A stretch of 64,000 nucleotides of DNA. Origin: Paraglaciecola sp. L1A13 (GTDB taxonomy: Bacteria; Pseudomonadota; Gammaproteobacteria; Enterobacterales; Alteromonadaceae). The stretch spans positions 124,001 through 188,000 of the forward strand of contig NZ_CP047024.1 of assembly GCF_009796745.1 (NCBI RefSeq), written 5' to 3'. The notes beneath the pieces were generated by a model. It ran no database searches. It was not told where the DNA came from and saw nothing but the letters and a program-made list of their open reading frames with translations. Positions 19,168 to 28,900 of this stretch are shown here, one piece after another. Within the stretch, counting starts at the first letter, position 1. Each line of letters opens with the position of its first letter. Position numbers and translations under genes: made by a program.

Positions 19168-20565
19168 TTACGTTTGTGAGTTTTTTGCAGCAGTGCGCTT
19201 TAACCACCATATCGAGTAGACAGCTATCGCAATGCCAGACACCACGTTGGCTAGTGCTATGCCAATAAAGACATAAGCGACTTTGGCATACATTGCGCCT
19301 AACCATGACAAAGGCACATAAAATAATGCCGAGCGAATAATATAATAGCCTAAGCCTACTTTCGCCTTACCGATCGAATTAAAAGCAGCAGCTGCGACAA
19401 TGACAATACCGTAACCCCAGACGCTGATGGGTATAATACGCAGATATAAAAGTGCGTCATCGGTAACCGCAGGATCAGACGAGAATCCAGAGATGATGGC
19501 GGGTGCCCAGAACCACAAAAAAACACTTAGCAGTCCTGTCCAGGCGAGACATACCCAATAGCTTATTTTTAACCCATCGATGATGCGGAGTATTTTATGT
19601 GCTCCCCAGTTTTGTCCTGCCAACGGACCTATGGCTGAAGATAATGCGAGCATAGGAATGACCGCAAAAAATTCAATTCGAGTCGCTAAACCAAAGGCCG
19701 CAACAGATTTTTCGCCGAACGAAGCGATAATGGCGGTAACAATGGCGATACACAGTGGATTCACCATATTGCCGGCTGCTGCAGGTACTGCTATTGATAG
19801 CAACGAGCGCCATGAAGCTAAGAGCTCTTCTTTACTGGCAAGATGAAAGCTTATTAGCTTTTCGCGGATAACCAGTATGGCTAACGAAGCAAATAAAGTG
19901 AGTACCTGAGCGAATAGAGTACCTAATGCTGCGCCTTCTATATTGAAGGCAGGTATGACGCCCCAGCCGAATATTAAAATTGGCGTAGAAATAATATTAA
20001 TGGCCGCTGATCCAATCATCACTAAGCTTGGCCAAAAAGCATCACCTACAGACCGTATTAACGCATTGGCAATCATGGGTACCACTAAAAATGGTACTGA
20101 AATAAACCAAATACGCATATAGCGGGCACCAAGCTCCAATACGTCTGATGAGGCCCCAAGCAAACTAAGCAGCGGTTTAACATTGAGATAACCGACCACA
20201 GCAACCACCATGACTACGACTATACCCAGCAGTAGACTGTCAGTAGACAAGCGTTTTGCGTGATCTGTATCATTCGAGCCGACTGCGCGCGACACGGCAG
20301 AGGCTGCACCAACGCCTAAGCCAATAGCCAAGCTAGATATACTCATGGTAACTGGGAAGCTAAACGACAAGGCGGCAAGATGTTCTGTACCGAGCTGGCT
20401 AACAAAGTAGGTATCAATTAATGACACCGATAACACAGCGATGATGCCAAGGATCATAGGTAAAGTGAGTTTAGCCAATACCTTGTGAACGGGCGGGCGA
20501 GTTAAGTCGCGAGATGAGGACAAAATAGCTCCGAAAATACAAAAAAGATAAGCATAAGAACGCAT
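19168..20565 (-). CDS. MATE family multidrug/metabolite exporter
   Basis: A 465-residue polytopic protein with the MATE two-bundle layout: about twelve hydrophobic segments, the first being LTLPMILGIIAVLSVSLIDT with the conserved Asp in TM1. Each half has an AxGL/GxGxG-like region (SSLAIGLGVGAASAVSRAVG in the first). MATE proteins export cationic drugs using Na+ or H+. The start is not certain: the first 25 residues look non-conserved and an internal start is possible. Substrate unknown. Confidence 0.88.
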   Translation of the reverse strand: MRSYAYLFCIFGAILSSSRDLTRPPVHKVLAKLTLPMILGIIAVLSVSLIDTYFVSQLGTEHLAALSFSFPVTMSISSLAIGLGVGAASAVSRAVGSNDTDHAKRLSTDSLLLGIVVVMVVAVVGYLNVKPLLSLLGASSDVLELGARYMRIWFISVPFLVVPMIANALIRSVGDAFWPSLVMIGSAAINIISTPILIFGWGVIPAFNIEGAALGTLFAQVLTLFASLAILVIREKLISFHLASKEELLASWRSLLSIAVPAAAGNMVNPLCIAIVTAIIASFGEKSVAAFGLATRIEFFAVIPMLALSSAIGPLAGQNWGAHKILRIIDGLKISYWVCLAWTGLLSVFLWFWAPAIISGFSSDPAVTDDALLYLRIIPISVWGYGIVIVAAAAFNSIGKAKVGLGYYIIRSALFYVPLSWLGAMYAKVAYVFIGIALANVVSGIAIAVYSIWWLKRTAAKNSQT

Positions 20566-20671
20566 TTACTAGCATAAAAGTTCATGTAACTGCGCCAAGA
20601 TATTAGTTTACGCAGAATCCGCTAAATAACTAATGTTATACTGGCTTCTTTGCCATTTGATAAGACCCGCT

Positions 20672-21550
20672 ATGCCTTGGATCCAACTCATTATCGATAC
20701 ACAAGCCAAAGATGCTGAACAAGTCGGCGACATGCTAAGTGCCAATGGTGCCCAAGCTGTTACCTTTGTTGACGCGAAAGACACACCCATGTACGAGCCG
20801 AAACCAGGCGAAGTGATGTTGTGGCCTGAAACCCAAGTGGTGGGTTTGTATGAAGCCGATCACGATATGGATGGGGTAGTTGCCAGGCTTAGTAAATCAA
20901 AAGTGCTAGGCGCTAATTTTCCTCATAAACTTGACCAGTTAGAAGATAAAGACTGGGAGCGAGAATGGATGGATAACTTTCATCCTATGCGTTTTGGCGA
21001 GCGATTATGGATTTGCCCAAGCTGGCGTGATGTACCTGACCCTTCAGCGGTTAACGTTATGCTCGACCCTGGATTAGCATTTGGTACCGGAACGCACCCA
21101 ACAACAGCTCTCTGTTTACGTTGGTTAGATGCCTTAGAGCTAACGAATAAGTTGGTAGTCGACTTTGGCTGTGGCTCTGGCATATTAGGTATCGCCGCGA
21201 TTAAACTAGGTGCTGAACGTGTAGTGGGTATCGACATCGACCCGCAAGCCTTGTTATCGAGCCAGACCAATGCCGACCGCAATCACATTGGTGATAAAAT
21301 CGAGCTATATTTACCGCAACATCAACCTGAACTGCAAGCTGATGTGGTGCTGGCTAATATTCTTGCTGGACCACTGCGGGACTTACGAGAAGTGATCACG
21401 GCTTACTGTAAATCAGGTGGCAAGCTAGTATTGTCCGGTATTTTGGCTGAACAAGCTCAAGACATAAATGACCTCTACAGCCAAGATTTCGACATGGAGC
21501 CTATCGAGATTGATGGGGAGTGGGCTCGAGTATCGGGTAAGCGTAAATAA
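20672..21550 (+). CDS. prmA: Ribosomal protein L11 methyltransferase
   Basis: PrmA trimethylates ribosomal protein L11 at several positions. The 292-residue product begins [10 protein letters not shown], has the N-terminal substrate-binding domain, a linker with [20 protein letters not shown] and the SAM-binding domain with [27 protein letters not shown] and the catalytic-site NILAGPL. ATG 20672 gives the family start; the frame upstream to 20633 is extra. In enterobacteria dusB-fis follows; here a polysaccharide locus follows instead. Confidence 0.96.
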   Translation: MPWIQLIIDTQAKDAEQVGDMLSANGAQAVTFVDAKDTPMYEPKPGEVMLWPETQVVGLYEADHDMDGVVARLSKSKVLGANFPHKLDQLEDKDWEREWMDNFHPMRFGERLWICPSWRDVPDPSAVNVMLDPGLAFGTGTHPTTALCLRWLDALELTNKLVVDFGCGSGILGIAAIKLGAERVVGIDIDPQALLSSQTNADRNHIGDKIELYLPQHQPELQADVVLANILAGPLRDLREVITAYCKSGGKLVLSGILAEQAQDINDLYSQDFDMEPIEIDGEWARVSGKRK

Positions 21551-21872
21551 AGGGATTTAATTCATTATTGCGCTAGGGCTGCAATCTTGTTTGTAGGCCT
21601 AGCGGATTCCACGCTAAAATTTTTCTCATTAACTTTTTTAATTCTGTCCGCGCAAAGTAACGGCAACGCTTCACAACGCTCTGTTTTCCCTCCTCTTGTT
21701 TTTTGATAGTGACTTAAAGAAAGCACTTTACGCACCAATGTACTTTCGTTCATTAATTGATATGTGTAATCAGCATCAGCACACCCTCTATTTGTTATTT
21801 TTTATCGATCTCCAGCTAGCTTAGTCATTACCTAATGCGTAAACACGCTTGCCTAATGGTCAAATAAAGATC
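21551..21872. other. Gene-free stretch upstream of the operator region
   Basis: A 62-codon minus-strand frame at 21565-21753 has no recognisable motif, no convincing ribosome site and no partner; I judge it non-coding. Nothing else is visible apart from AT-rich sequence leading into the operators. Confidence 0.4.
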
Positions 21873-21890
21873 AATGAAAGCGCTTTCATT
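21873..21890. promoter_or_regulatory. LacI-family-type operator O1
   Basis: A perfect 18-bp palindrome, AATGAAAGCGCTTTCATT, with the central CG of LacI/GalR-family operators. The same 16-bp core recurs 120 bases downstream. No LacI-family regulator is encoded in this window, so the regulator must be encoded elsewhere. Confidence 0.75.
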
Positions 21891-21986
21891 AAGGTTAAGC
21901 CTTTGCTATTGTAAAAATATTGTTTCCTAGCTGTTAATTATTTATCTCTGTGAGTATTCGACTATTCACGCAGGTTTATCTCTACG

Positions 21987-22016
21987 TTGCAAAATGAAAG
22001 CGCTTTCATATTTATA
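21987..22016 (+). promoter_or_regulatory. Operator O2 inside a likely promoter of the laminarinase operon
   Basis: The palindrome ATGAAAGCGCTTTCAT (21994-22009) repeats the core of O1. It fills the spacer between TTGCAA (21987-21992) and a -10-like TTTATA (22011-22016, spacing 18) or TATTTA (22009-22014, spacing 16). A bound repressor would directly block the polymerase. The 120-base distance to O1 would allow looping. Transcription would start near 22023, giving a leader of about 220 bases before the PEP-CTERM gene. Confidence 0.6.
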
Positions 22017-22243
22017 TTAAACGCCTTAATTAACGAAGCAAATTTAGAGACGAAAGCATGAAGTGCTTAGGGGTTAACTAAAACAGAAAAATTAGTGAAA
22101 CGATATTTGGGCTTTGTCGTGTGTTACCAAACATCCTGTGATTGGCAGGACGCCGGATTCGACCAGCCTAGTTTAACAAGTAGTCGATATTAAAAATGCG
22201 CTTGTACAGGGCAGATCACAAGAAATAAGTCTAGGAGAAACAC

Positions 22244-22927
22244 ATGAAGAAAACCATTAAACACATCGCTCTCGCCACCAGTATTTTGCTGACCTCTAAC
22301 CAAGCAATGGCCACTTTGTTAACAGGTGGCGATTTCTCTAATACCTGTAATGTCAGTGCCTGGGATCAATTTGGAAATGTCTCGGTTAGTGGCACGCCAG
22401 GTAATTGTGCCGCGACCTTAAGTGTCAATGATACGGTTGATTTTGAAGCCGAACTATCACAAGGATTGTCATTAGTTAGTGGCACTGATTATCTTTTAAA
22501 TATTAATTTTAGTGTCGACACCACGCTGATTGACTCGACATTCGATGACGAGTTTTCTATCAGTCTTTTTAATCAAGATTTTGACTATGTGGAGTTATTC
22601 TCCATGCCCATCGTGTCTATGCAGAGCTTTACTGAATCATTAGCGATACAAGCATCTGAGCTGAGCAGTTACGTTAATCAAGACTGGTCACTATCGTTTT
22701 ATATGTTCGACGGTTTTGCTGTCGATGATAATCAATCTTCTGTATCTATTAGCTTTACTGCCCTAGAAGAGGTGGCGACAGATGTGCCTGAACCATCAAC
22801 TTTAGCATTTTTACTACTGGGCTGTGCAGGTGTGTTGAGTCGTAAAAAAATCTCTCAAGCATTTTCCAGTAAATCGTTGCAAACCAGATCTCTAAACGCG
22901 CAAACCACTGTTGAGATAAGCCAATGA
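22244..22927 (+). CDS. PEP-CTERM sorting domain protein
   Basis: A 227-residue exported protein with a signal peptide (to about residue 23, ending QAMA), an acidic beta-rich domain with two cysteines (NTCNVS, GNCAA) and a PEP-CTERM signal: VPEPSTLAFLLLGCAGVLSR then KK. Such signals are recognised by an exosortase, usually with polysaccharide export. Unusually, about 25 residues follow the basic cluster, where these proteins normally end. The start is supported by AGGAG six bases upstream. The stop overlaps the next start as ATGA. Function unknown; coexpression with the laminarinase suggests a surface role in glucan use. Confidence 0.85.
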   Translation: MKKTIKHIALATSILLTSNQAMATLLTGGDFSNTCNVSAWDQFGNVSVSGTPGNCAATLSVNDTVDFEAELSQGLSLVSGTDYLLNINFSVDTTLIDSTFDDEFSISLFNQDFDYVELFSMPIVSMQSFTESLAIQASELSSYVNQDWSLSFYMFDGFAVDDNQSSVSISFTALEEVATDVPEPSTLAFLLLGCAGVLSRKKISQAFSSKSLQTRSLNAQTTVEISQ

Positions 22928-25900
22928 AAATTAGAAACGATATGAGCGGGGTACTCGGTGCCCTTTTACTCTTTGCGTCTTGTTCGGCATCCGCTCAGTG
23001 GGGTCCGTTAGACAATACCATAAGCGTATCTCAATCCAGCGCCCGATATGTGCGCGGTGAAGGCGCATATATAGTGCAGGTTAAAGCGACCAACAGCAGT
23101 TCGCAATCCATTCGTGGGCCTTTTAGAGTGCTGGTGGATAACGCGAGCTTAACCGTAAAGGACGCCGACGGACAGACAGACGAAGGTGTTCCATATTTTG
23201 ATTTTTTACTGGGAGACATCGCCCCAGGTGAAACCATATCGGTAAACGTGCGTTTTGAGTACGAGCGACGGACACGACTAACTTTCGATTTAGCAATACA
23301 AAGCAATGCAGAGCTTGATGAAGACAATGATGGTGTTAATGATGACATCGATCAGTGTCTTGAAACGCCCACGGGCATAGAGGTTGATGAGACAGGTTGC
23401 TCGCTAGTAACCAATGACTCTGATTGGACACTCGTGTGGAGTGATGAGTTTAATGGCAGCGTTATTGATGACACTAAATGGACTCATGAAGTAAATTGTG
23501 ACGGTGGGGGTAACAACGAGAAACAGTGCTACACCGACAACGCAGAAAATGCCTATCTTGAAAACGGTATTCTGAAAATAGTAGCCAAAGCTGAATCCAA
23601 TCAAACTTTACCCTACAGCTCAGCTCGCCTAATCAGTAAAGAAAAAGGTGACTGGACTTACGGCCGCTTTGAGATACGCGCAAAAGCGCCTAGTGGCCAA
23701 GGTGCATGGCCAGCAATATGGATGCTGCCTACCGACTACAAGTACGGTGGTTGGCCGCACTCGGGGGAAATCGATATCTTCGAAGCGGTAAACCTTGGGG
23801 TGCCTTTGAACGATGACAGCGGTGCTGTTGAGTCCAATGTACATGGCACGCTGCATTATGGAGCCAGTTGGCCGAACAATTCCTACACAGGGCAAAGCTA
23901 TGCATTGCCCAATGCCGCTAATCCCGCCAATGATTTTCATGTGTATGCGGTAGAGTGGGAAGAAGGTGAAATACGCTGGTATGTTGACGGTGTGTTGTAC
24001 CAAACGCAATTGAAATCAGAAGTTAGCTACGACACTGATGGTCAAGCAGATGGCCTTGATCATCGAGGTTGGTTTACCGAGCAAGACGGCGAAAATTTAT
24101 TGAATAACGCACCCTTTGATGAGCGTTTTCATTTATTGCTCAACTTTGCCGTAGGTGGCAGTTGGCCTGAAGCGGTCAATCAGGGTGGGGTCGATTCATC
24201 TGCGTTTGACGGGCAAAATAGCTTTGATGTGGATTATGTGCGGGTCTATGAGTGTTCAATTTCACCTAGTACAGGTGAAGGCTGCGCGACGGTAACAGAC
24301 AACTATTTAGATCCTATTGCCGACGGCGGCACCTTAGTCAATGGCGCAGCGCCGGTTCCTACCGCACCGTCAGATGGCATTGCGCGAGATTTGATCATCT
24401 TTGATGATGAAATGCTGCCCACATGGCCTGCCTGGGATTGTTGCGGAGACACAAGCCCGCGTGTGATTTTTGATGATGAAAGTCAGTCTCAAGTGGTTGA
24501 GTTTGAAGTAAATGGTGCCCCGGCGGTGCTGGGCTTTAATACCAATCAAGCAACGAATCCTAGCCCTTTTGATGCATCTCCTATGTATGAAGCGGGTGTG
24601 CTTGAATTTGATTTGAAGCTCGTTACACCCCCTAATAATAATGCAGCTGGTTGGAATCTTAAAGTTGAGCAAGGCGGCGCCGCAACGGCCGGGGAAATTA
24701 GCATTGCTACCCCAACGGCTGCTTGGCAGCATTATTCAGTCCCTTTAAAATCCCTTAGCAATGCGGGTCTGAATCTAAATGGTATTGATATCGTTATGCT
24801 GTTTCCAGATTGGGGACAAGGAGAAGGCGCGGTATTTAGAGTTGATAATGTCGCTTTTTTGCAGTCAGCTGACGAGGGGAATTCAGGTGGAGAAGTTGAA
24901 AGCGATTTAACGGCCATTGACTTCGAGCAAGATGGTTTTGGCGCATCGTTAAGCTGGAATGTGTTTGAGAACAGTGATAACCCGCCGATAGAACTTGTTG
25001 CTAATCCTGATAGCGCAGGCATTAATGGCTCATCAACGGTAGCAAAAATTACCGCGCGAGTGGCTGGTGCACCTTGGGTTGGCGCTGAGATACAGCATGG
25101 TCAACTTACACCATTCACGTTAGACGCCAGTAACAGTCTGGTTAAAATCATGGTGTACAAAAGCGTCATCAGTGATGTAGGCCTAAAATTCGCAATCGCC
25201 AGCGGCGGAGCACAAGGCGAACTTAAAGTTGCTAATCAGAAAGTCAATGAATGGGAAGAACTTACATTCGACTTCAGCGATTATATTGGGTTAGTTGAAG
25301 CGATAGATATCGATCAAATTATTGTTTTTCCCGACTTTGACTTCAGCACCCGAGCACAAGACAACATAGTGTACTTCGATAACATTCGATTCTTCGGCAG
25401 CGATGATGATGAAAGCGGCGGTGGCGATGACGGCAATGAAAATCCTATACCGGTAAGCGAGCTAGTTAATAATGGTGATTTCACCAATGGTACTGATGGC
25501 TGGATTGGCGCAGTCAACGTTATAACAGACAACGGCAATAATGTATTTATGGCCGATGTAGCTGCTGCGGGTAACCCCTGGGATGTTAACCTCAGTCAAA
25601 TTCTGACCTTGGTGCCCGGCGAAACCTACGAGCTTACGTTCAAAGCAAAAGCGTCGGTTGTGCGCAGCGTGATAGCGGGGTTGGGGCTTAATCACGATCC
25701 TTGGAGCAATGTAACTCAGACTACGGCGCTGAGCACCCAGTGGCAAACATTTACCTATACCCTTACCCCGACTGATTTTGGGGATGATAACAGCCGAGTG
25801 TTCTTCGATTTAGGCGCAGAAACCGGTGCTGTGTATATTGATGATGTGAGTGTCACAGTCAAAGATACGACAGATAATGGTGGTGGGGACCAAGGTGGGA

Positions 25901-28900
25901 GCAGTGACTTAACCGCGTTCGATTTTGAAGCACAAGGTTTTGGTGCCCAATTGAATTGGAACGTATTTGAAAATGGCGACAATAGCCCGCTCGAATTTGT
26001 GTCTAATCCCAATCCTTCTGGCATTAATAACTCATCCACAGTGGCAAAACTCACCGCGCAAGTTGAAGGTGCGCCATGGGTCGGTACGGAGATCCAGCAC
26101 GGCCAAATAACACCTTTCACCCTAGACCCATCCAATAGCTTCGTTAAAATCATGGTATACAAAAGTGTGCTAAGCGATGTGGGTATCAAGTTTGCGATCG
26201 CAAACGGTGGGGCTCAAGGCGAGATAAAAGTGGCCAATACTAAAATCAACGAGTGGGAAGAACTTACCTTTGATTTTAGCGGCTACATTGGTCTTGTTGA
26301 AGCCATCGATATTGACCAGATCATTGTCTTCCCTGATTTTGATTTTAATACACGGACGCAAAACAACGTAGTGTATTTCGATAACATACGCTTAGTTGAT
26401 AGCAATGACGCAGGAAGTGACAACGGCAATGGTGGTGCTACCGGCTCTGATGTTCATGATTTTGAGGGGGCAACCTACGCTTTTACTGACTTCGATGGAG
26501 GGGTGGCGACTATCGCGGCAAATCCAGATATGTCCGGCATTAATACCAGTGCGCAAGTTGGACAAATGCAGAAGTTTGCAGGGCAACCTTGGGGAGGCAC
26601 AACATTAGCATTAAACAATCCAATAGATATTGCTGAGAACACAGTGATCACTCTAAAAGTTTGGTCGCCAAGAGCGGTTAATGTATTGCTTAAATTGGAA
26701 GGTGGCGTTGTGGGTGAGATTAGCGCCCCACATTCTGGCTTAGGCTGGGAAGAACTCAGCTTTGATTTTAGTGGTATGACCGGCAGCGGCACGACGGCTA
26801 TCACTTTAATCTTTGATTTGGGCGAAATGGGGAATGCCGAAGCAGACCCAGCTAACTGGACGTTCTACTTTGATGACCTGACCTTGCCTGCTTCTTCAGA
26901 TGAGGGGAACGGTGGTGATAACGGCAATGATGCTGACAATGACGGTGTAGCCGATGATATTGACCAATGTCTTAATACGCCAGCCAATAGCATCGTTGAT
27001 GCCACGGGTTGTGTGGTCAATGTTACGTCAGACTGGAACTTAGTCTGGAATGACGAATTTAATGGCACGTCAATCGATCAAGAAAAATGGTCTCACGAGG
27101 TCAATTGCGACGGTGGCGGCAACAATGAAAAGCAATGTTATACCGCCAGCAGTGATAACTCATTTGTCCAAAACGGTGTGTTAACCATCGTCGCCAAACC
27201 AGAAACGGGACAACCTTTGCCTTACAGTTCTGCCCGTTTAATATCTAAAAACAAAGGTGATTGGACATACGGTCGTTTCGAAATACGCGCCAAGGCTCCA
27301 AGTGGACAAGGCTCGTGGCCTGCAATATGGATGCTGCCTACAGATTACATCTACGGCGGTTGGCCACACTCGGGTGAAATCGATATATTTGAAGCAGTGA
27401 ATCTTGGTGTGCCATTGAATGATGGCACAGGTGCCGTGGAATCGAATGTACACGGCACAATCCATTATGGTCAAAGTTGGCCCAATAACGATAATTCCGG
27501 CCTTAGTTATGCCTTACCAGAAGACGCTAATCCGGCAGATGACTTTCATATTTACGCACTTGAGTGGGAAGAAGGTGAGTTACGCTGGTATGTGGATGGG
27601 GTCTTGTATGAAACACAGCGTAAATCAACCGTCAGTTACGACGCTAACGGTACCGCGAATGGTTTGAGTCATCGTGGATGGTACACCGAGCAAAGCGGCG
27701 AAACCTTGTGGAATAACGCGCCTTTCGATGAGCGCTTTCATTTATTGCTTAATTTCGCAGTAGGTGGCGCTTGGCCTGAAGCGGTAAATCAAGGCGGTGT
27801 CGATGCTTCCGCATTTAGCGCAGCCAATCGTTTCGAAGTGGATTATGTGCGGGTTTATGAGTGCTCAACATCACCTAGCAATGGTCATGGCTGCGCGACT
27901 GTAACGGATGGCTATGCAGAGTCTGTTGCAAATGGCGGAACCTTAATAAATGGCGCGGCGCCTATCCCTGTGCCGGAATCAGATGGTATCGCTCGTGATT
28001 TAGTGATATTTGACGACATGTTAAACGATGCTTGGCCTGCATGGGATTGTTGTGGCGAGTCAACACCAGTGGTGGTGTTCGATGATGAGCTTCAGTCTCA
28101 GGTGATTGAATTCGCGGTAGGTGACATTCCAACCGTATTGGGATTCAACACCACATTGGCCACAGTGCCAGCGCCTTTTGATGCATCCCCAATTGCCAAT
28201 AGTGGTACGTTGGAATTTGATCTGAAACTTGTTACGCCGAGCACCAATACTTCAGCAGCCTGGAACTTGAAGGTGGAGCAGGGCGGTGCGGCCAGTGAAG
28301 CGGTTGTTACGCTTGTTACTCCGACTGCGAATTGGCAGCACTATTCCATTGCGTTATCGACCCTTAAACAAGGCGGTTTGATGTTAAATGGAATAGACGT
28401 GGTGATGCTTTTCCCCGATTGGGGACAAGGAGAGGGCGCGGTGTTCCGTGTTGATAACGTGCAATTTTTGCAGGGTGAAGATGACGGCACAGGCGGCGAT
28501 GATGGGGATAACGGTGGTGGTGTAACCGATCCTGAAGTCGGTGATGAATTGGTCGCCAATGGTTCGTTTGACAATGGCGTCCAAGGGTGGACGGGAGACG
28601 TGAACGTCATTCAAGAGGCAAGCAACTATGTGTTCCAGGCGGATATTGCCGCTGCGGGTAACTCATGGGATGTCAACCTAAGCCAAGTCATGACCTTAAT
28701 CGCGGATGAAACCTATGTGGTGACATTCAAAGCGAAGGCGTCTATTTTGCGTAATATCGTCGTTGGACTTGGGCTAAACCACGATCCTTGGAGCAACGTA
28801 ACCGAGAATGCTGCACTGACAACGGATTGGCAGACTTTTTCATACACGTTCACTGTGAATGGGTTTGGAGATGACAACAGCCGCGTATTCTTTGACCTTG

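Noticed and set aside
21565..21753. 62-codon minus-strand frame before the operators
   Set aside because: No motif, no ribosome site and no coding neighbours on that strand.
21948..21971. TGTGA and TCACG half-sites as a CRP site
   Set aside because: Spacing is 12 bases where a CRP site needs six, so it does not fit.
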